Made by a program: the position numbers and the translations under genes. Positions 22,886 through 35,279 of a DNA stretch of 64,000 nucleotides are shown piece after piece (within the stretch, counting starts at the first letter, position 1; every line of letters starts with the position of its first letter). The notes beneath the pieces are model-generated. The model was not told where the DNA came from. It ran no database searches and saw only the letters and a list, made by a program, of their open reading frames with translations. This DNA comes from Icerya purchasi (taxonomy: Eukaryota > Arthropoda > Insecta > Hemiptera > Monophlebidae): the NCBI GenBank assembly GCA_039619475.1, contig CM077116.1, positions 253,752,440 through 253,816,439 of the forward strand, in the 5' to 3' direction.

Positions 22886-23206
22886 CGATAAGGTACAGTT
22901 GCTTCAACGTGGAACGGTCATTCATACGACCGATACTCCATTATCTCCGACAGAAGTTTTACTGCAGTCGTCCGAGTCTTCGTCGGACAGTGATGATGAA
23001 AGTGAAAAGAAATTGTACAATGGTATACATTCGTTCGGAGAAATATGGTTACGGACACGAGTCGAGAAAGATTGCCTAGTGGATCTTCCGCCCTATAAAC
23101 GACTTACAAATGCGAAACCAAACGAAGACGGCACCGGATTTATATCGCGATTATACCCGAACCTTTCATCCGATTCAGATGAAAATGAAAGTGAGACGGA
23201 AAAACA
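22886..23206 (+). CDS. INTS13: INTS13 exon, Ser/Asp-rich acidic C-terminal region
   Basis: The first base completes the split Arg codon: R, then DKVQLLQRGTVIHTTDTPLS and PTEVLLQSSESSSDSDDESE. Then come SFGEIWLRTRVEKDC, LPPYKRLTNAKPNEDGTGF and NLSSDSDENESETEKQ. It lines up by position with the vertebrate stretch after the charged insertion (Q-x-x-S-E-R-L-K-x-I-L-x-R-G then S-P-D-S-P-E-P). The family has an acidic, phosphorylatable region here. S-S-D-S-D-D-E and S-S-D-S-D-E-N-E look like casein kinase 2 sites. The donor CA|GTAAGT (23206/23207) is a consensus site and is followed by an intron of about 22.4 kb. Confidence 0.88.
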
Positions 23207-23599
23207 GTAAGTCTCGATTTTTTCCCCCATCTTATGTCATTTAATCTTTTCGAATTGTTATAAAAGTTTTATTGTATTCGCGAAATTATTATTTAGTATT
23301 TGCGTTTTACTGATTTACAAAATTTCTAGTTTTTGCGTATTTTCTATTTTAGTTTTATGCCTAAAATAACCTAGTTAACTTTTCGTCGTATAAAACTTGC
23401 ACAATAAAATCAGTATCCCTCAATATAGCAAGTACTGATCAGAATTTTAATAAACAGTTGCGAGAACTATCATTATTGGTTTACCGTTATGAACATGTAT
23501 ACTATGATACTGGATTAATTATTAAAGTTGGCGCAAATTAAAAACAAAAAAATAATGTATCGAGCAATCGTATTACTATTCTAATTGGTGTTGATTTAA

Positions 23600-25117
23600 G
23601 TGGGTTGTTTCCTCGATAGCGGAAATGATCATGAAAGAGACCATTTTCTGGTTTTGACATATTGTAGCCTACATTTAATACTTTAAACACTGGCCATATG
23701 ATTTTAATTGAAATAACGTTGCGAGCAATTACATTAAATTACTTCTGTCGCCAAAGAAGGTGCTGTATTGCTATTTCATTGGACACGATAATAATACGTT
23801 GATTATATACAGTTATTCGCAGAATTAACTTTTAGTTCTATGTTCGCATATTGAAGAGAATACAGAAAATTGCCTATCTAAGCTGGATAACAACTGCTGC
23901 TCTCTAGTACCGAGGTATAGGACAATATTACTCTCTCGCTTTTTGACTTTCTGACTTCTCGCTGTTTTATATTTTCTCCGGGGCAAAAACTAATTTTCGA
24001 AGAAAATATAACGTGGTTAAGGTTTTTTAATCGTGAAGCGCAGCTTATTAGCAGCATGATTCTTGTAAGTCGGCGTGTATACGAAACGTACTGAAAACGC
24101 GGTACAATTTATCAAAAATTACCACGCATACACTATTATGCGTTGGGATAAGGGATTTGCAGCGTCCAGAGGCTAATAGTGTCAGTTACTTGAAAATAAA
24201 TTCAGCTCTAACGAAAACTGTACTTTTTCATATATGTCTTTTAATAAGAATCCTCCGAGACGCAGGAGAAGATTAAACGTAAGAATAGCGCTAATTTCGT
24301 ATGCAGACAGTCTAATAGTAACGAAAAAAATTCGAACACATCCATATTTATGTTACGGATACAATGACTGTCCCACGATACACCGGCAGTTCGCTTCGGC
24401 ACGATGAATCAAGTTGCCAGTCCACTAATGATATAGTATTGTGGAACAATCTTATTACCCTATCGATGAAATATTTGTTGTGCGCGGTACGGCAATTTCT
24501 CGCATCGCCATAGTTGTTTAAATAGAAGATAGCAGTGTCGATATAGCTTTTAATTATTTAGAATTACTGGCCAACAACGCACGTTAACAAGTTGCTGATT
24601 ACACATCTAGTCGGTCCTGTAACCGTGCCAGCAAAGCCGAACTAATCGATTACATTGTCACTTTGCAGCAGGAGAGAGTTGTAATTTTTTGTAAAAATAG
24701 GCATTAAAACAGAGCAACGTTGTGGCGACTGATAAAACGACCGCGGAGACTGCGCCCAGGCTAAAAGAAGCCTGCAACACCGAATGTTTACGTCAGTCGA
24801 CAATTTTTCGCTCGCACATTCAACGTCATTTGTGAGTCCGCAGAACTGTTTACGCAGAAAGGGCGTCCTTCAATGTCGCGTTCCAAGAAAAATGTAAACA
24901 CGATATCGGTTATTATTCGTGAAGATCGATATGTGTCATACGAAAAAGTTTCGGGGTAACTGATATTCGAAATAGTTTCCATACATCGAATTTTGAAGCA
25001 ACAGTTGCGAATGAATCGTCTGCATTCCACTTAGGTCTCGCATTTTTTTACTCGGGAAAAATGGAAAACGCATGACCCAAAGTGTAGCGGAAAAATAGAA
25101 ATTTTCCGAAAAATCTG
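23600..25117 (+). other. Intron sequence, possibly decayed mariner 5' part
   Basis: Higher GC than the surroundings with many short broken reading frames. From about 24800 onward, plus-strand fragments might correspond to the segment before the first catalytic Asp of a mariner transposase. Similarity is only convincing from 25118. No terminal repeats were found. Confidence 0.3.
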
Positions 25118-25198
25118 GTCATCGTTGACGAATATTGGATACACTATTTCGACACCTTGCTCATCAAGATAGTGCCACGTGGAAAACCTGCAAGTCTC
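25118..25198 (+). pseudogene. Mariner transposase fragment, first catalytic Asp region
   Basis: Reads VIVDEYWIHYFDTLLIKIVP and then RGKPASL and a stop. Mariner transposases have V/I-x-T/V-x-D-E-x-W-I-x-x-F/Y-x-P/T around the first catalytic aspartate (here the D of VDEYW). It ends about 70 bp left of the palindrome's outer edge. The matching second and third Asp regions appear 3.4 kb farther on, inside the right arm (28618-28795), in the same orientation. Confidence 0.6.
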
Positions 25199-26887
25199 TG
25201 AAGATTAAAAGTCACAGAAATCGTAAAATTTTTACACCGTTGGTTACTCATATATAGTCGCGAAGGTAATACACAATGAGAGCACTTGGACCGAACTTTT
25301 CTCGAGTTTCACACGGACTCACGTAAAAAAAGGTGAAATATTAGTTTTCCTTTTTTTTTTTTACCGAATACATAGTTGAAAAAAGTTGGACCAAATTGCT
25401 GACTTACACTTCTAATGTTCCCTTTGTTGGCCTGACAGTCAGGATAAAATTATAGTATATACCATTTTAAAATTAATCAGTATCATCAATCCGATTAACT
25501 ATTAATCTAGTTAAGTAATCTATTTCAGTTTATAGATACTCTTGTGAATAAGTTTTCGTTCTAATAAATGCGTTTTTCATAATATTTACCGACATTTTTA
25601 AAATTCCCATTTTATCACTAACAAATCGAATTGTTACCGAATGATATATTCCGTTACAGTTTGTTTCTATTTTAATAAAGAGCTACGCTGTCGATTTAAA
25701 ATAATATTTATACCGAAGTGTTTTGCTAGTTACCTTTCAATTATTTAAACATAGATGTACGTTTTTATCAGTAAACATAATTTTTCGGGTAAATGTAGGA
25801 AAACGTTTTTAACGAACATAATTAATACGAATTTTATAATTTATATTACAATACGTAACTAATAAGAATAATAATAAAATAATTTAAAAATAATTCCCAC
25901 GCAGTAATAATGATATTTGTTCGCCTAAAACATTAGAATTTAATCAAATCGCGTAGACAAAAAAAGTGAATCCGTAATTAAAAATGATATACAATCGTTT
26001 AATTTTTTCCTACATAAACTTGCCAACTAAAAGTTACCTTCATTGTGAGACAATGGTGTATTCGTTATTTTTCAATCGATGCGCGTCACAAAATCGTAAA
26101 AGTAAACACATAAAAGTTCACTCGTTCTCGCTCAGCTCAATTATTTGGTTTTTATGTAATACAAATCCAAAATTACTAACAGTTCGTTTCGATGTGGCAA
26201 ACAGAACTACTTACCAGTCCGGTGATGATACAGAATTGTAGAATAATCTATTAGCTATTGATAGAGTTTTACGAAAAATTTTGTTCTACAAAAAGAAAAA
26301 AATATTCACAATTACCACTATTACCGTCGTCTTCATCTTTTTTTTTTTAAAAAAAATATGCACCATTATGCCGAATAAATCATTGGTTTTTCACACTTAT
26401 CTTGCGGTATCCTCCCGATAAATTTTGTATACAGAATTCACGATACTGACTCAAATTTTGGCCTCGTATTTTTTTTTAGCGTCGGAAAAATAGACACGCG
26501 GTTCTATTAGGTCTGGACTATCGGGCCTTTCTGTCGTAAAGATAGGACGTTCACGATCGTTTTAAGGTACAAAATGGCGGTAATCAAAGAACCGCAGCAG
26601 TGGTTTGTCTATATTTTTGATGTGAAACATCTATTGGCGCGCCTTGGGGGGGGGGGGGGTAAAACTAATTCATGTGCTGTGACGGTAAACGGCGTGCCGC
26701 TTTCATGCCTTTAGGCCTCCTTTTCGCCGCTGCTCGCTACTCCCTTGTGTGTGCGTGGCACATATACTATATACTTCGTTGCTTTTACATGTGAATGTGT
26801 ACAGCGTGTGCCTCTATTCGTCTACAATATATTTGATACGCGTCGCCGCTTGTATACGTATAAGTACAGAGTGCAGGCTGCAGTAAA

Positions 26888-28411
26888 ATGTCGAATACGC
26901 GGAAACACAATTTACCGATTCAAACCAAAGGTTAGTAAATCATCTTATCTATTAATATATTATTTATTAATTTTAATATATTACTATCCAATTTCATTTG
27001 ATCATTTTAGGTTTGGAAATGTGTACACTGTTGCCAACAAGCTCTTTATTTTATACACATACGCACAGCAAAGGGGATTCATACATCCACGTGCTTTAAT
27101 TTCTTTCTTCTGTGTGTGTGCATCGGCATATAAATAAACACATTCAGTATATACGCATACTTACGATATATATGCGTCTCATCGCTCTCTCTCTCCCTTC
27201 CTTTCTTGTACGCATACAGCTCTCAGCTGACCGAGAGGGCCATAGAGTTCAGCTACCTGGCTACCTTTCTCTCGCGAACGTCGCATCTCTTTCTTGCATG
27301 CACATTAACATAAGCAACCCTCATGCGATTCTTTTCTTTCTACACGTGCCGCATCTCTCTTTTTCGCCCGCATCGCATCTTTCTCACTGTACTTTCTTTT
27401 AATTTAATTTGGCTTCTATTTTTATAAAAATTTTAAACTAATAAAATTCTACTTTATTTTCGTAGTACACAAACAACGCAAGAGGTAGGTGATATTATAA
27501 TTGAAACTCACAATGACCAAAACACGTCTAATTTGAGACATATCGTACCAGTCAGGTATTGATACTTTTATTTTACATTTTATTATTACACATATTTTTT
27601 ATTTAGTAACGTTTTCATTATTTTTAAAATGTTATATTTGTAATTTAGAGTAGACAATAAGGCTGCTGAACGTAGTCGTTTGTATCGAGAGCGAAACCGA
27701 GAAAAGATTAATCGACGAAGAAGAGACATCAGGGAAAGTCAAAAAAACTTACACCGAATACATACTGTATATAATGTACAAGACACAGACGAAATTGAAA
27801 AAATGACTCAAGAAGCATCAAATAATAAACTAAGTTCAAATCCACATGCACAGAGACAACGCCGATACTATGAAAGGCACAAAGAAGAAATAAATAAGTG
27901 CAAAAGAGACCGTAAGCTAAAATCAAATATTTCACAGTCGATTCCTGCTACTGCTGCTGAACGTAATCGTAATTATCGAGAGCGAAACAGACAAGAAGTT
28001 AACGAGCGGAGAAGAGACAGCAGACTACGTCAACAAAATTTACAGCGAATACATACAGAAGGTAATATAAACAACATAGACGCTATTGAACAAATTATGG
28101 AAGCAACACCAAACGGCCAACAAAGTTTGAATTCTTCGAATGATGATACCATACAAGAAATGGCACCGAATTTCACCAGCACTCCACAACAACACAATAC
28201 ACAGCATTTTGAAGAAACACAAAATGACAGGGTTCAAATAACAACAGCAGCTTTTCAGGCAACAGAAGGTAAAAATTCTAATTCTTACAGTCATTTTCAC
28301 TTACATAAAGTCGCTCACAAAACACGTAAAAGCAACGAAGTATATAGTATACGCGCCGCACACACACAAGGGAGTAGCGAGCTGCGGTGGAGAGAGGGTC
28401 TGATGGCATGA
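26888..28411 (+). CDS. Predicted three-exon gene in the palindrome loop, basic repeat protein
   Basis: Model: exon 1 26888-26934 (ATG to TTA|GTAAAT), exon 2 27466-27555 (TTTTCGTAG| to GTCAG|GTATTG), exon 3 27649-28411 (TAATTTAG| to TGA). The exons total 900 nt, giving 299 residues without internal stops. The phase-2/phase-2 joins are met only by these sites; the alternative donor GTTAGT at 26931 leads to a stop. The protein has two copies, 97 residues apart (about 52-85 and 149-182), of a basic unit that begins AERxRxYRERNRxxxNxRRR and ends QxNLxRIHT, 23 of 34 identical. A partial third unit lies at about 114-139. A Gln/Thr/Asn-rich tail follows. Exon 3's last part enters the right arm; a donor at 28269 (AGAAG|GTAAAA) suggests the gene may once have continued. 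I do not recognise it; basic repeats of this sort occur ahead of helicase domains in some transposons. It is probably nuclear or nucleic-acid binding by composition. Confidence 0.55.
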
Positions 28412-28617
28412 TAGCGTCACGGCATACGAATCGATTTTACTCCCAAGTCGCGCCAATAGATGTTTCACATCAAAAACCAAGACAAACCACTACTGCGGTT
28501 TTTCGATTACCGCGGGATAATTTATCAGCATTTTGTACCCTTAAAACGATCGTGAACGTCGTATTAGTGCGCGCCGTTTTCCTAACATTACGGAAACATT
28601 TTACGACAGAAAGGTCC

Positions 28618-28795
28618 GATTTAATTAATACCTGGACACTTTATCGGGACAATGCGCTTGGCCCCTCACACGTGGCGGCAATTGTTCAAGAATTTTTGAA
28701 GAAATTCAACATTCCGGTTATGCTGCATCCTGCTTACAGTTCAGACCTAACACCACCGTGTGTCGATTTTTCCGATGCCAAAAAAAAAATACGAG
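28618..28795 (+). pseudogene. Mariner transposase fragment, second/third Asp region
   Basis: Reads WTLYRDNALGPSHVAAIVQE, then FLKKFNIPVMLHPAYSSDLT, P-P-C-V-D-F and KKKIRG. This is the mariner segment W-x-L-x-x-D-N-A-x-x-H (second catalytic Asp) through Y-S-x-D-L-x-P-x-D-F-F. There is a one-residue insertion before VDF, and the catalytic third Asp may be kept in VDF. It sits inside the right palindrome arm; the left arm carries the same flanks with this block mostly deleted. It is a relic without a start or an N-terminal domain. Confidence 0.75.
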
Positions 28796-29942
28796 GCCAA
28801 AATTCAAGTCAGTACCGTGAATTCTGTATACAAATTTATCGGGGGGATACCGCAAGATAAGTATGAAAAAACAATAATGATGTATTCGGCATAATGGTGC
28901 ATATTTTTTTTTAAAAAAAGATGAAGACAGCGGTAATAGTGGTAAATGTGAATAATTTTTTTTTTTTTGTAGAATAAAATTTTTCGTAAAACTCTATCAA
29001 TAGCTAATAGATTATTCTACAATTCTGTATCATCACCGGACTGGTAAGTAGTTTCGTTTGCCACATCGAAACGAACTGTTAGTAATTTTGGATTTGTATT
29101 ACATAAAAACCAAATAATTGAGCTGAGCGAGAACGAGTGAACTTTTATGTGTTTACTTTTACGATTTTGTGACGCGCATCGATTGAAAAATAACGAATAC
29201 ACCATTGTCTCACAATGAAGGTAACTTTTAGTTGGCAAGTTTATGTAGGAAAAAATTAAACGATTGTATATCATTTTTAATTACGGATTCACTTTTTTTG
29301 TCTACGCGATTTGATTAAATTCTAATGTTTTAGGCGAACAAATATCATTATTACTGCGTGGGAATTATTTTTAAATTATTTTATTATTATTCTTATTAGT
29401 TACGTATTGTAATATAAATTATAAAATTCGTATTAATTATGTTCGTTAAAAACGTTTTCCTACATTTACCCGAAAAATTATGTTTACTGATAAAAACGAC
29501 ACTTCGGTATAAATATTATTTTAAATCGACAGCGTAGCTCTTTATTAAAATAGAAACAAACTGTAACGGAATATATCATTCGGTAACGGTTTGATTTGTT
29601 AGTGATAAAATGGGAATTTTAAAAATGTCGGTAAATATTATAAAAAACGATTTTATTAAAACGAAAACTTATTCACAAGAGTATCTATAAACTGAAATAG
29701 ATTACTTGACTAGATTAATAGTTAATCGGATTGATGATATTGATTAATTTTAAAATGGTATATACTATAATTTTATTCTGACTGTCAGGCCAACAAAGGG
29801 AACATCAGAAGTGTGGGTCAGAAATTTGGTCCAACTTTTTCCAACAATGTATTCAGTAAAAAAAGGAAAACTAATTTCACCATTTTTTACGCAAGTCCGT
29901 GTGAAACTCGAGAAAAGTTCGCTCCAAGTGCTCTCATTGTGT

Positions 29943-32900
29943 GTTTTGGTTTTTGTTTAACAATTACTATGATCCTACATTATACAACAGTGTTGTACAC
30001 ACCTATTAGGCTAGTTCAAACGCATATTTTTTAAAAAACGGCGTATTATGTAAAGACGATCTTTAATTTTTATCGTGTTATTCACAAAACAAGAGATTTA
30101 TATATCTTCAGACGCTGCAATCTAAAGGAAGGATTAGTTTAGGTCCGACGTATGTTGCTCTAAGTCTCGTGTAAGTGCATCGTTTAACTAAAACCGCCTA
30201 TTAAGTACCGACAATCAACTAATGTGGCAGTGAAATCGTTGAAATGTATGAAACGCGTACAACGAGAACAATAGCTACTAAATTCGTTTTCGTTGTAAAT
30301 ACATAGTATTTAAATATTTGTGAAAAGTCATATCACCGGTGTGATTACGTACAAAATTAACGTAATAAATATTTAAATGAATGCTCGCTCAGCTCAATTA
30401 TGCACAGGGTCCACGTTTGTTTCGCCGTTTAGTTTAGTTTACTGTGCGAAATCAGACGGGACTCCTGGACCGAAAAAACGTAATGATAAGATAGATATGA
30501 ATTAAAGTAACAGATGAAGATATTTATATAGTCTTTTAATAAACTATGTAAACGTTGTTTTAGAGTTACTTATGTTTATCGATTGTTGTACAAATACGAA
30601 GTAAATATCGTTCTGTTTGTTACTCTATATATTACGTTACTTTCTAGCGGAAAACGCAAGAAAAAAGCTGTAACGCCGGTAGAAATGTAAATACTATGTG
30701 TGAATATAATAAGCCCACCACCGAGGAACTGTTTTTCGCTACGATTATTAAAAAACAAAAAAATAAATAAAAAAATATCAAACCAAAAAACAAACGAATG
30801 TCGTGTAAGTAAATATTTTTAAAAATTTAAGAAATGAAATTAACGCTGTTGTTTGCATTAACAGAATATAATACTAAAAGGGGTCTGGTTATGTAATCTT
30901 TTTTAGTCTAACTATCGTTTTTGACGCCAATTTGTGCTCGTAAAACAGTGGTAATAAAAACAGTAAAAAGGGGAAAAAACATTTAATTTAAAGGTGCGCA
31001 ATTGCTTTAGCCCGAAGATGGTCGTAATGTATTATGCTAGTAACCGAAGGAGAAATTTTTGGTTGCGGTAGCGATTACAGCACGTGGCTTGTTAAATTTT
31101 CATTTTTACGTTATTCAAAACGTCTTAGTTCAATTCGTAATATATTAAGACCATCTCCGGTGTTATATCGCGTTCGCTTGGGACAAAATACTCGAAGTAA
31201 TATTGTACGTCTGTGTCCGAATGTGGGACTAGTGAATGAGTGTCTTTGGTGTTCGCATCAGGGATATGAAAGAAGTTTGTCGGCATACATCTGAAATGCA
31301 CTATAAATTGTATTACTTTCTTATTAAGCGTCACAACTGAACGCAACATATATGTAGTACACATTGGCGTAAACGTTCATTTTGTTTTTCTTGCATGTTC
31401 TTTACCGTGTTTTTTATCGTAAGAAAAATCCGCTTAAAATCAAAATAAAGTAAATAAATAAAAAATATTGGTGGAATTGTTTATTTTGCTATTTTTGAAA
31501 TAATTACTGCTTTTTATGGATATTTATTTACTGGGCACGTGCTATTTTTTAAACTATCACCGTAGTACTAGCGTTTGTTTGCATGATTTACCATTTATTC
31601 ATCTGGTAATTTTTGTGCGTTCGAATTTTTTTTCAAAGTTAATACGAACTATTTAGAATGTTCAAATAATAAGAACTCGTAGCCGTACGTGGAAATCGTA
31701 GCGCCTATTTGAAAAAAAAAAAAAGAAAGAAACACTCGTAAATTTAAAAATGTTCAAATATCGGTTCTAAACAACACCGTTAATACACCTCCCCGGTAAT
31801 TCCTGTAACAGAACCGAATAAAGGAACAGTATTGAATAGAATTATATTTTTATTATAATCTTCTTGAGTGATGACGGTTTATTAATTTCGTAATATACAT
31901 TTATAACAGAAAATTTACAAAAGATTAAAGGCAAAATTTCTAAATGCATAAATTTTTGCAGAACTATTTAATTTCGCTTTATCATTATTAAAAATCTGTT
32001 CTTTTCGTTAAAAGTGTTTATTACTTTATAATGATAGGAAATTCTATAAATCTGTTTGCTGGAATTATGAAGTATTAGAAATAAACATAATATCACATAA
32101 ATAGCAAAGAGAAGCAGCATGTGATAATAATATTAATCTGTATGAACGCTTTCGGATTTAGCCCAATTCCACTTTTAGCTAATGATGATGAGCTAGGCCC
32201 AAGAGAAAGGGTCCCTGCGGATGATGATATAACCGTTTCTGTTTGTCATTTATGTGATTACATTTATTTTTAATAAACTTCATCATTCCGGCAAACAAGT
32301 TAGTAGAATTCTCTGTAATTATAATTACTTACGCTGATACGACAGTTTAAAAGTTCTAATCTTAAATTCAAAAACAAAATAAAACTATTAATAACTCCTA
32401 TTTTTAATAAAACACGCTTAAGGACGGTCGTATTATTGATGCTTAAATACAAACAAAAATTTAAAAAATGGTGTAAAAATAAATATAAATTTAAAATCAA
32501 TAAAAGATGAGATTATTGCTAGATAAATTTAAATCCTATTAGCAGTTATCCAATTTTTCCATAATATGCCTTTTTTTAATATACTCCCTTTGTCCTTTAA
32601 ATTCCATTTATTATTATATATTAGAAATTCTCACATGTTTTTGTTTGTTTTTTTTTTCACTTTCAACCGATTAGCTTATTATATACCGTTCCTATTTGTT
32701 CGGTATTTATTTTTATATTTTTAACACTGTTTATTACTTTGTTATTTGTAAATGAAAGATATTGTTTATTTTCAAATTTTAAAAACAAAATTTATCTCAG
32801 AATATTAAGTAAAATATGGATCTGTAAGCTTGAACGGTCGCAAAATTTTAGTAAATGGCGCGATTTAATATCAATTAAAAATTGCACATTACTTCACTGA

Positions 32901-34214
32901 TTTCAGAATTTAAAAAGTGCTTGTAAACAAAAATTTTAAATGTACCATAAAACTTTTCATATTTGTAGTCGGCCATACAGATTTAATTACAAAAATTACA
33001 ACTATCGTTACGTAAAGCAAAAAATAAAACACAAAACCAAAAGCCTGGTAAAGTCCGTATGGATATATTTTGTTTGATAAGGATTGCCTCAGTAATTGAC
33101 ATCTTTTTCCTGTGTTCAGCGTTCGCCTTATAGTAGTCAGTCCACCGATTTCTATTATCTAAATACCCATTTGATCTTATCTGATAAAATTATACAGTAA
33201 TCTAATTTCCAATATCGGATACGTGTACGGCCGATAAAATCTTAAATTTTTTTAACATATTGATAGACTTTTTTTTTTTTTTTTTTTTTTTAGATGCCCA
33301 ACACTACTTTTTATTTGTGACATTTTAGACGATAATAGCAGGTAAATTAATTTTTCTGTAAGACTTAAATCTAAATGTGGTAGACTCGTAACCTTTCTAA
33401 CATGTTATTTATATAATGGATAATTTTTTTTTTTTTCGATAGCCTCGAAATTTTTCCGTAACATTTGTTGTTTCAACCAAAAACGATTTTCTTCATGATG
33501 TACCGTTTCTATTTATTAATATAAATGTGTGTAAGTTTGTCAATGGCTCGTCGTTATTTCGATTACAGGACTTTATTTTGTCGCAAAGTTTAGCTAAAGA
33601 GTATCGATTTAAAGAACTGAATTTTTTTAGCTCGTACATTCGTAATATTTTTAAGAGCTGATTTTTGTTTTTCTTCTATTTCTGCGCAAAATTTATCGGA
33701 TTTATTTTTGTAAATACTATTAGCATTTCAACAGTTTCTGCTAGTAAGTAATGTAGATAGAAGAGAGGAAGTGTATAGCACAGATACGTCTATTCTGAAT
33801 AAATGGGTGTTTTTTGTTTTTTTTTTAATTTACCAGTTACTGTAGAAAAAAAGTACAAAGTTTGTAATCGGCATTCTTAAATTACTGTATCAGTATTAAT
33901 TTTCAGCCTCACTTATAGGGAGATATTTTGCACCACGTCACATTTTATATTGCAATTTTATTGCGCGTTGTGTTATACATTCTTATTTTAATATTTCAAA
34001 TTATGACAATATTTATTCCAGCGGAAACAGTCATTTTTTTACGAGGAGCAATGGAAAAATGAAGTAAATTCGGTTAATTTAAACCACCTGGGTGCAAAAA
34101 AAAAAAAATCTACGGACTAAATTACACAAAACTGTTAATGTTATTTTTGAATACACCGCACATCGCGTTAAAAGATATTTAATGAAACTTTTACTTATTT
34201 TACGGAACGCAAAA
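29943..34214. other. Intron sequence, nothing recognisable
   Basis: AT-rich sequence with poly-T runs (for example 33270-33292). No ORF has recognisable content and no terminal repeats were found. An 18 bp motif shared with the palindrome arms occurs at 30384-30401 (see findings). Confidence 0.4.
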
Positions 34215-34990
34215 TTTTTAATGTTAAATTTTTGAAAAGGCTCGTATTTGGAGCTTCTTTTATCCTTCCGGATTTTAACTTACCTGAATCATTTCGTCTT
34301 TTTTCTTTCTGTTCTACCTTTATAAACGAATTAATGGCCATCCTAAACTCTATTATCTTCATTTCCTCTAATCATCTGTTTTCCAATTATTTGGTTATTT
34401 CTGACTCTATGAGTGCTCTTCAAGCGATCAGCTCCCCTTTTCCTTATCACTCTTCTGATTTCATCATTATTCGCATACGCTGTCGTATCCATTTTCTTTC
34501 TTCTCGTTACTCCATCTGTGTTGATTTTCTGTGGGTTCCCAGCCACATGGGCATTAAAGGTAATGAGACGGCGGATTCCTTGACTCGGGTTGCTGCTTCC
34601 TGCTATTCCTTTTTTTGAAAAAGTTCCATCCTCTAACCTGAATTCCCTATGTAAAAAGTTTCACCTCAAACTTTGGTCAGATATTTACCCCTTATCCTTT
34701 CGTAACGATCAATGCTTTTATCTATCTGTACAACCTAATCTTCCTTCTGATCCTTGGTTTTTTGAATTCTTATTTTGCTTCCTCGTTCTGTGCTCAAAAT
34801 TCCTTTCACCCCAATCCTTCTTTTTCCTTATTATATCTATCACACTGCCACACCGCATGCTCGATTGATTTCTCCAATCCACATTCAGTACAGTTATTTT
34901 TATTTACTATTTCTAACCTATCAAATACAGTGGCGTCTAATGGTGGACTAACCTTATTCGACAGATTGTACTGATGTAATCTCGATTCAA
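34215..34990 (+). pseudogene. 5'-truncated LINE with RNase H, I-type
   Basis: 34232-34618 reads NYLVISDSMSALQAISSPFP and further on DFLWVPSHMGIKGNETADSL, the last Asp motif and catalytic His region of a retrotransposon RNase H. After a frameshift, VPSSNLNSLCKKFHLKLWSD and further fragments follow, the C-terminal region shared with the copies near 37.7, 54.4 and 56.1 kb. The pyrimidine-rich coding strand, giving Phe/Ser/Leu-rich peptides, is typical of this family. The 5' end is truncated within the RNase H domain; the 3' end is not well defined. Confidence 0.75.
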
Positions 34991-35279
34991 ACCTTTTCCT
35001 TTAAACCACGGATCCTCCTCAATCTTGCTCGTTATGGAATAATATTTTTCCTCTTTAATTTAACTTTTTGCTTTTATACTTTGCGCTCCACTTTCCAGCT
35101 AATTCTTCTTTTATAAGAATCACGAATTCATCTCAGTTTAGCTTAATATCTTTAATATCACCCTGTTCTATACATGTTGTCAACTATTTCATTATCCTTG
35201 ATTTATCTATGTGCAGCAATCCACTTGAATTTAACTAAATTGTTTTGTTTATGTAATCTAGTCACCAATTTTCTAATCT

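Larger units (their letters stand above)
25271..29942. repeat. Large palindrome with about 1.5 kb arms and 1.5 kb loop
   Basis: Left arm 25271-26793 and right arm 28323-29942 are inverted copies. The outer edges are ACACAATGAGAGCACTTGG and its complement; the inner edges lie at GCAACGAAGTATATAGTATA and its complement. The 85-codon open frame at 25984-26241 is repeated on the opposite strand at 29017-29274 with one amino-acid difference, so the arms are nearly identical there. The right arm is about 100 bp longer: the left arm lacks the block holding mariner sequence (28618-28795) and carries a run of 14 G (26646-26659). No target duplication was found, so it could be a transposon with long inverted repeats or an inverted duplication. 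The loop contains a spliced gene model. Confidence 0.85.

Noticed and set aside
25984..26241. 85-codon ORF repeated on the opposite strand at 29017-29274
   Set aside because: It is duplicated because both arms of the palindrome carry it. The peptide is not recognisable and there is no sign of coding beyond openness, so I treat it as arm sequence.
26745..27402. Two plus-strand ORFs of 130 and 96 codons in the palindrome loop
   Set aside because: They overlap the predicted intron and first exon in other frames. They are rich in Cys/Tyr/Ser from TC-rich DNA and show no motif.
34343..34546. Minus-strand charged ORFs opposite the RNase H fragments (also 37441-37626)
   Set aside because: The plus strand carries the recognisable RNase H motifs. 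The Lys/Arg-rich minus frames come from the pyrimidine-rich coding strand.
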